From assembly GCF_004134905.2 (NCBI RefSeq), contig NZ_SDPQ02000001.1, forward strand, positions 62,001-126,000: a stretch of 64,000 nt of DNA. Reading direction: 5' to 3'. This document shows positions 63,535 to 64,000 of this stretch, piece by piece. This stretch comes from Aeromicrobium ginsengisoli (lineage in GTDB: Bacteria; Actinomycetota; Actinomycetes; Propionibacteriales; Nocardioidaceae). The notes beneath the pieces were generated by a model, which had not been told where the DNA came from, made no database searches, and saw nothing but the letters and a program-made list of their open reading frames with translations. Each line of letters opens with the position of its first letter. Position 1 is the stretch's first letter. The position numbers were made by a program, and so were the translations under genes.

Positions 63535-64000
63535 TGGGATCGTTCGACCTGTTGATGCAAGGCTTCGAGAACGCCTTCACCCCGACCAACCTGCTCTACG
63601 CGTGCATCGGCGTGCTGCTCGGCACCGCTGTCGGCGTCCTGCCCGGCATCGGCCCGGCCATGACCCTCGCGCTGCTGCTCCCGATCACCTACAGCGTCGA
63701 GCCCGCGAGCGCGTTGATCATGTTCGCCGGCATCTACTACGGCGGCATGTACGGCGGCTCGACCACCTCGATCCTGCTCAACACACCGGGGGAGTCCTCC
63801 TCGGTCGTGACGGCGATCGAGGGCAACAAGATGGCCAAGGCGGGCCGGGCAGCTCAAGCCCTCGCCACCGCCGCGATCGGCTCGTTCGTCGCCGGCACGA
63901 TCGGCACGCTGCTGCTCGTGCTGTTCGCCCCCAAGCTCGCCACGGAGGTCGTCAAGCTGGGCGCACCGTCGTACTTCGCCCTGCTCCTGCTGGCGCTCTT
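63534..64000 (+). CDS. tctA: Tripartite tricarboxylate transporter large subunit TctA (partial)
   Basis: The ion-coupled large membrane subunit, cut by the window end (about 155 of roughly 500 codons seen). Strong signatures are [25 protein letters not shown], followed by [27 protein letters not shown], and GKRMARAG-like [27 protein letters not shown]. It completes the tctC-tctB-tctA operon. Confidence 0.93.
   Translation, partial: MGSFDLLMQGFENAFTPTNLLYACIGVLLGTAVGVLPGIGPAMTLALLLPITYSVEPASALIMFAGIYYGGMYGGSTTSILLNTPGESSSVVTAIEGNKMAKAGRAAQALATAAIGSFVAGTIGTLLLVLFAPKLATEVVKLGAPSYFALLLLAL

Overview
The window is from a high-GC actinobacterium. Gene order (mltG-aroE-prepilin peptidase-aroCKB-pepP-efp-nusB, pyrRBC-carAB-pyrF-mihF-gmk-rpoZ-coaBC-metK-priA-fmt-rsmB-rpe-rib, infC-rpmI-rplT-pheST-arg), the actinobacterial integration host factor mIHF, a PriA without a Walker A motif, the E. 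coli-type ArgG and near-exclusive G/C at third codon positions fit the Nocardioidaceae (Nocardioides or Aeromicrobium type). The genus is an inference. Almost all of the window is chromosomal core metabolism. I saw no rRNA, tRNA, IS element, prophage or CRISPR array.

Layout. 1-7392: the end of mltG, then a plus-strand run for the shikimate/chorismate pathway (aroE, aroC, aroK, aroB) with a prepilin peptidase and an inserted merR-trxA pair, then pepP, efp and nusB. 7398-7952: two small unknown genes. 7961-16276: the pyrimidine operon pyrR-pyrB-pyrC-carA-carB-pyrF, led by a PyrR-binding RNA hairpin that covers the Shine-Dalgarno sequence. 16311-24923: a small lipoprotein, mihF, gmk, rpoZ, coaBC, metK (followed by a strong terminator), priA, fmt and rsmB. 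24906-27058: a divergent MFS efflux pump and TetR regulator with paired palindromic operators. 27078-31375: rpe, then an FMN riboswitch driving ribD-ribE-ribBA-ribH. 31416-33824: a frameshifted remnant, hisE, hisG, a PH-like membrane protein and an SseB-domain protein. 33833-42031: an ACT-GNAT protein (minus strand), infC with an ATC start, rpmI, rplT, a 23S rRNA methyltransferase, an orphan PAS histidine kinase, pheS and pheT. 42084-45963: four minus-strand envelope genes (DUF2207, LemA, a 4-TM protein and a secreted protein). 46023-54898: the arginine regulon argG-argC-argJ-argB-argD-argF-argR-argH. 54900-58121: a methyltransferase divergent from an HxlR regulator, another methyltransferase and a 3-methyladenine glycosylase. 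58219-64000: a second MFS pump, then a CitA/CitB-like two-component system divergent from a tripartite tricarboxylate transporter (tctC-tctB-tctA, the last cut by the window end).

How it fits together. carAB supplies carbamoyl phosphate to both pyrB and argF. The rib operon and the pyr operon are both controlled at the RNA level (FMN and PyrR). The arg genes sit with their own regulator ArgR and a candidate ARG box in front of argG. Genes are packed with ATGA, GTGA or TGATG stop-start overlaps, which suggests heavy translational coupling, and many operons begin with a TANNNT -10 motif 7-9 bases before the start codon (leaderless mRNA).

The most unusual finding is a family of small elements placed exactly at stop-start junctions. 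Two homologous elements of identical length (167 bp from ATG to ATG), at carB/pyrF and argC/argJ, can be aligned without gaps. Each holds two copies of an imperfect palindrome about 74 bp apart, is flanked by a 9-bp direct repeat containing ATGA, and carries a 56-codon ORF that starts in the upstream gene's ATGA and stops in the downstream gene's ATGA. Two shorter relays (27 and 9 codons, both beginning ATGAC[C/G]GAGCG) sit at fmt/rsmB and in front of the SseB gene. The arrangement recalls the mycobacterial MIRU elements.
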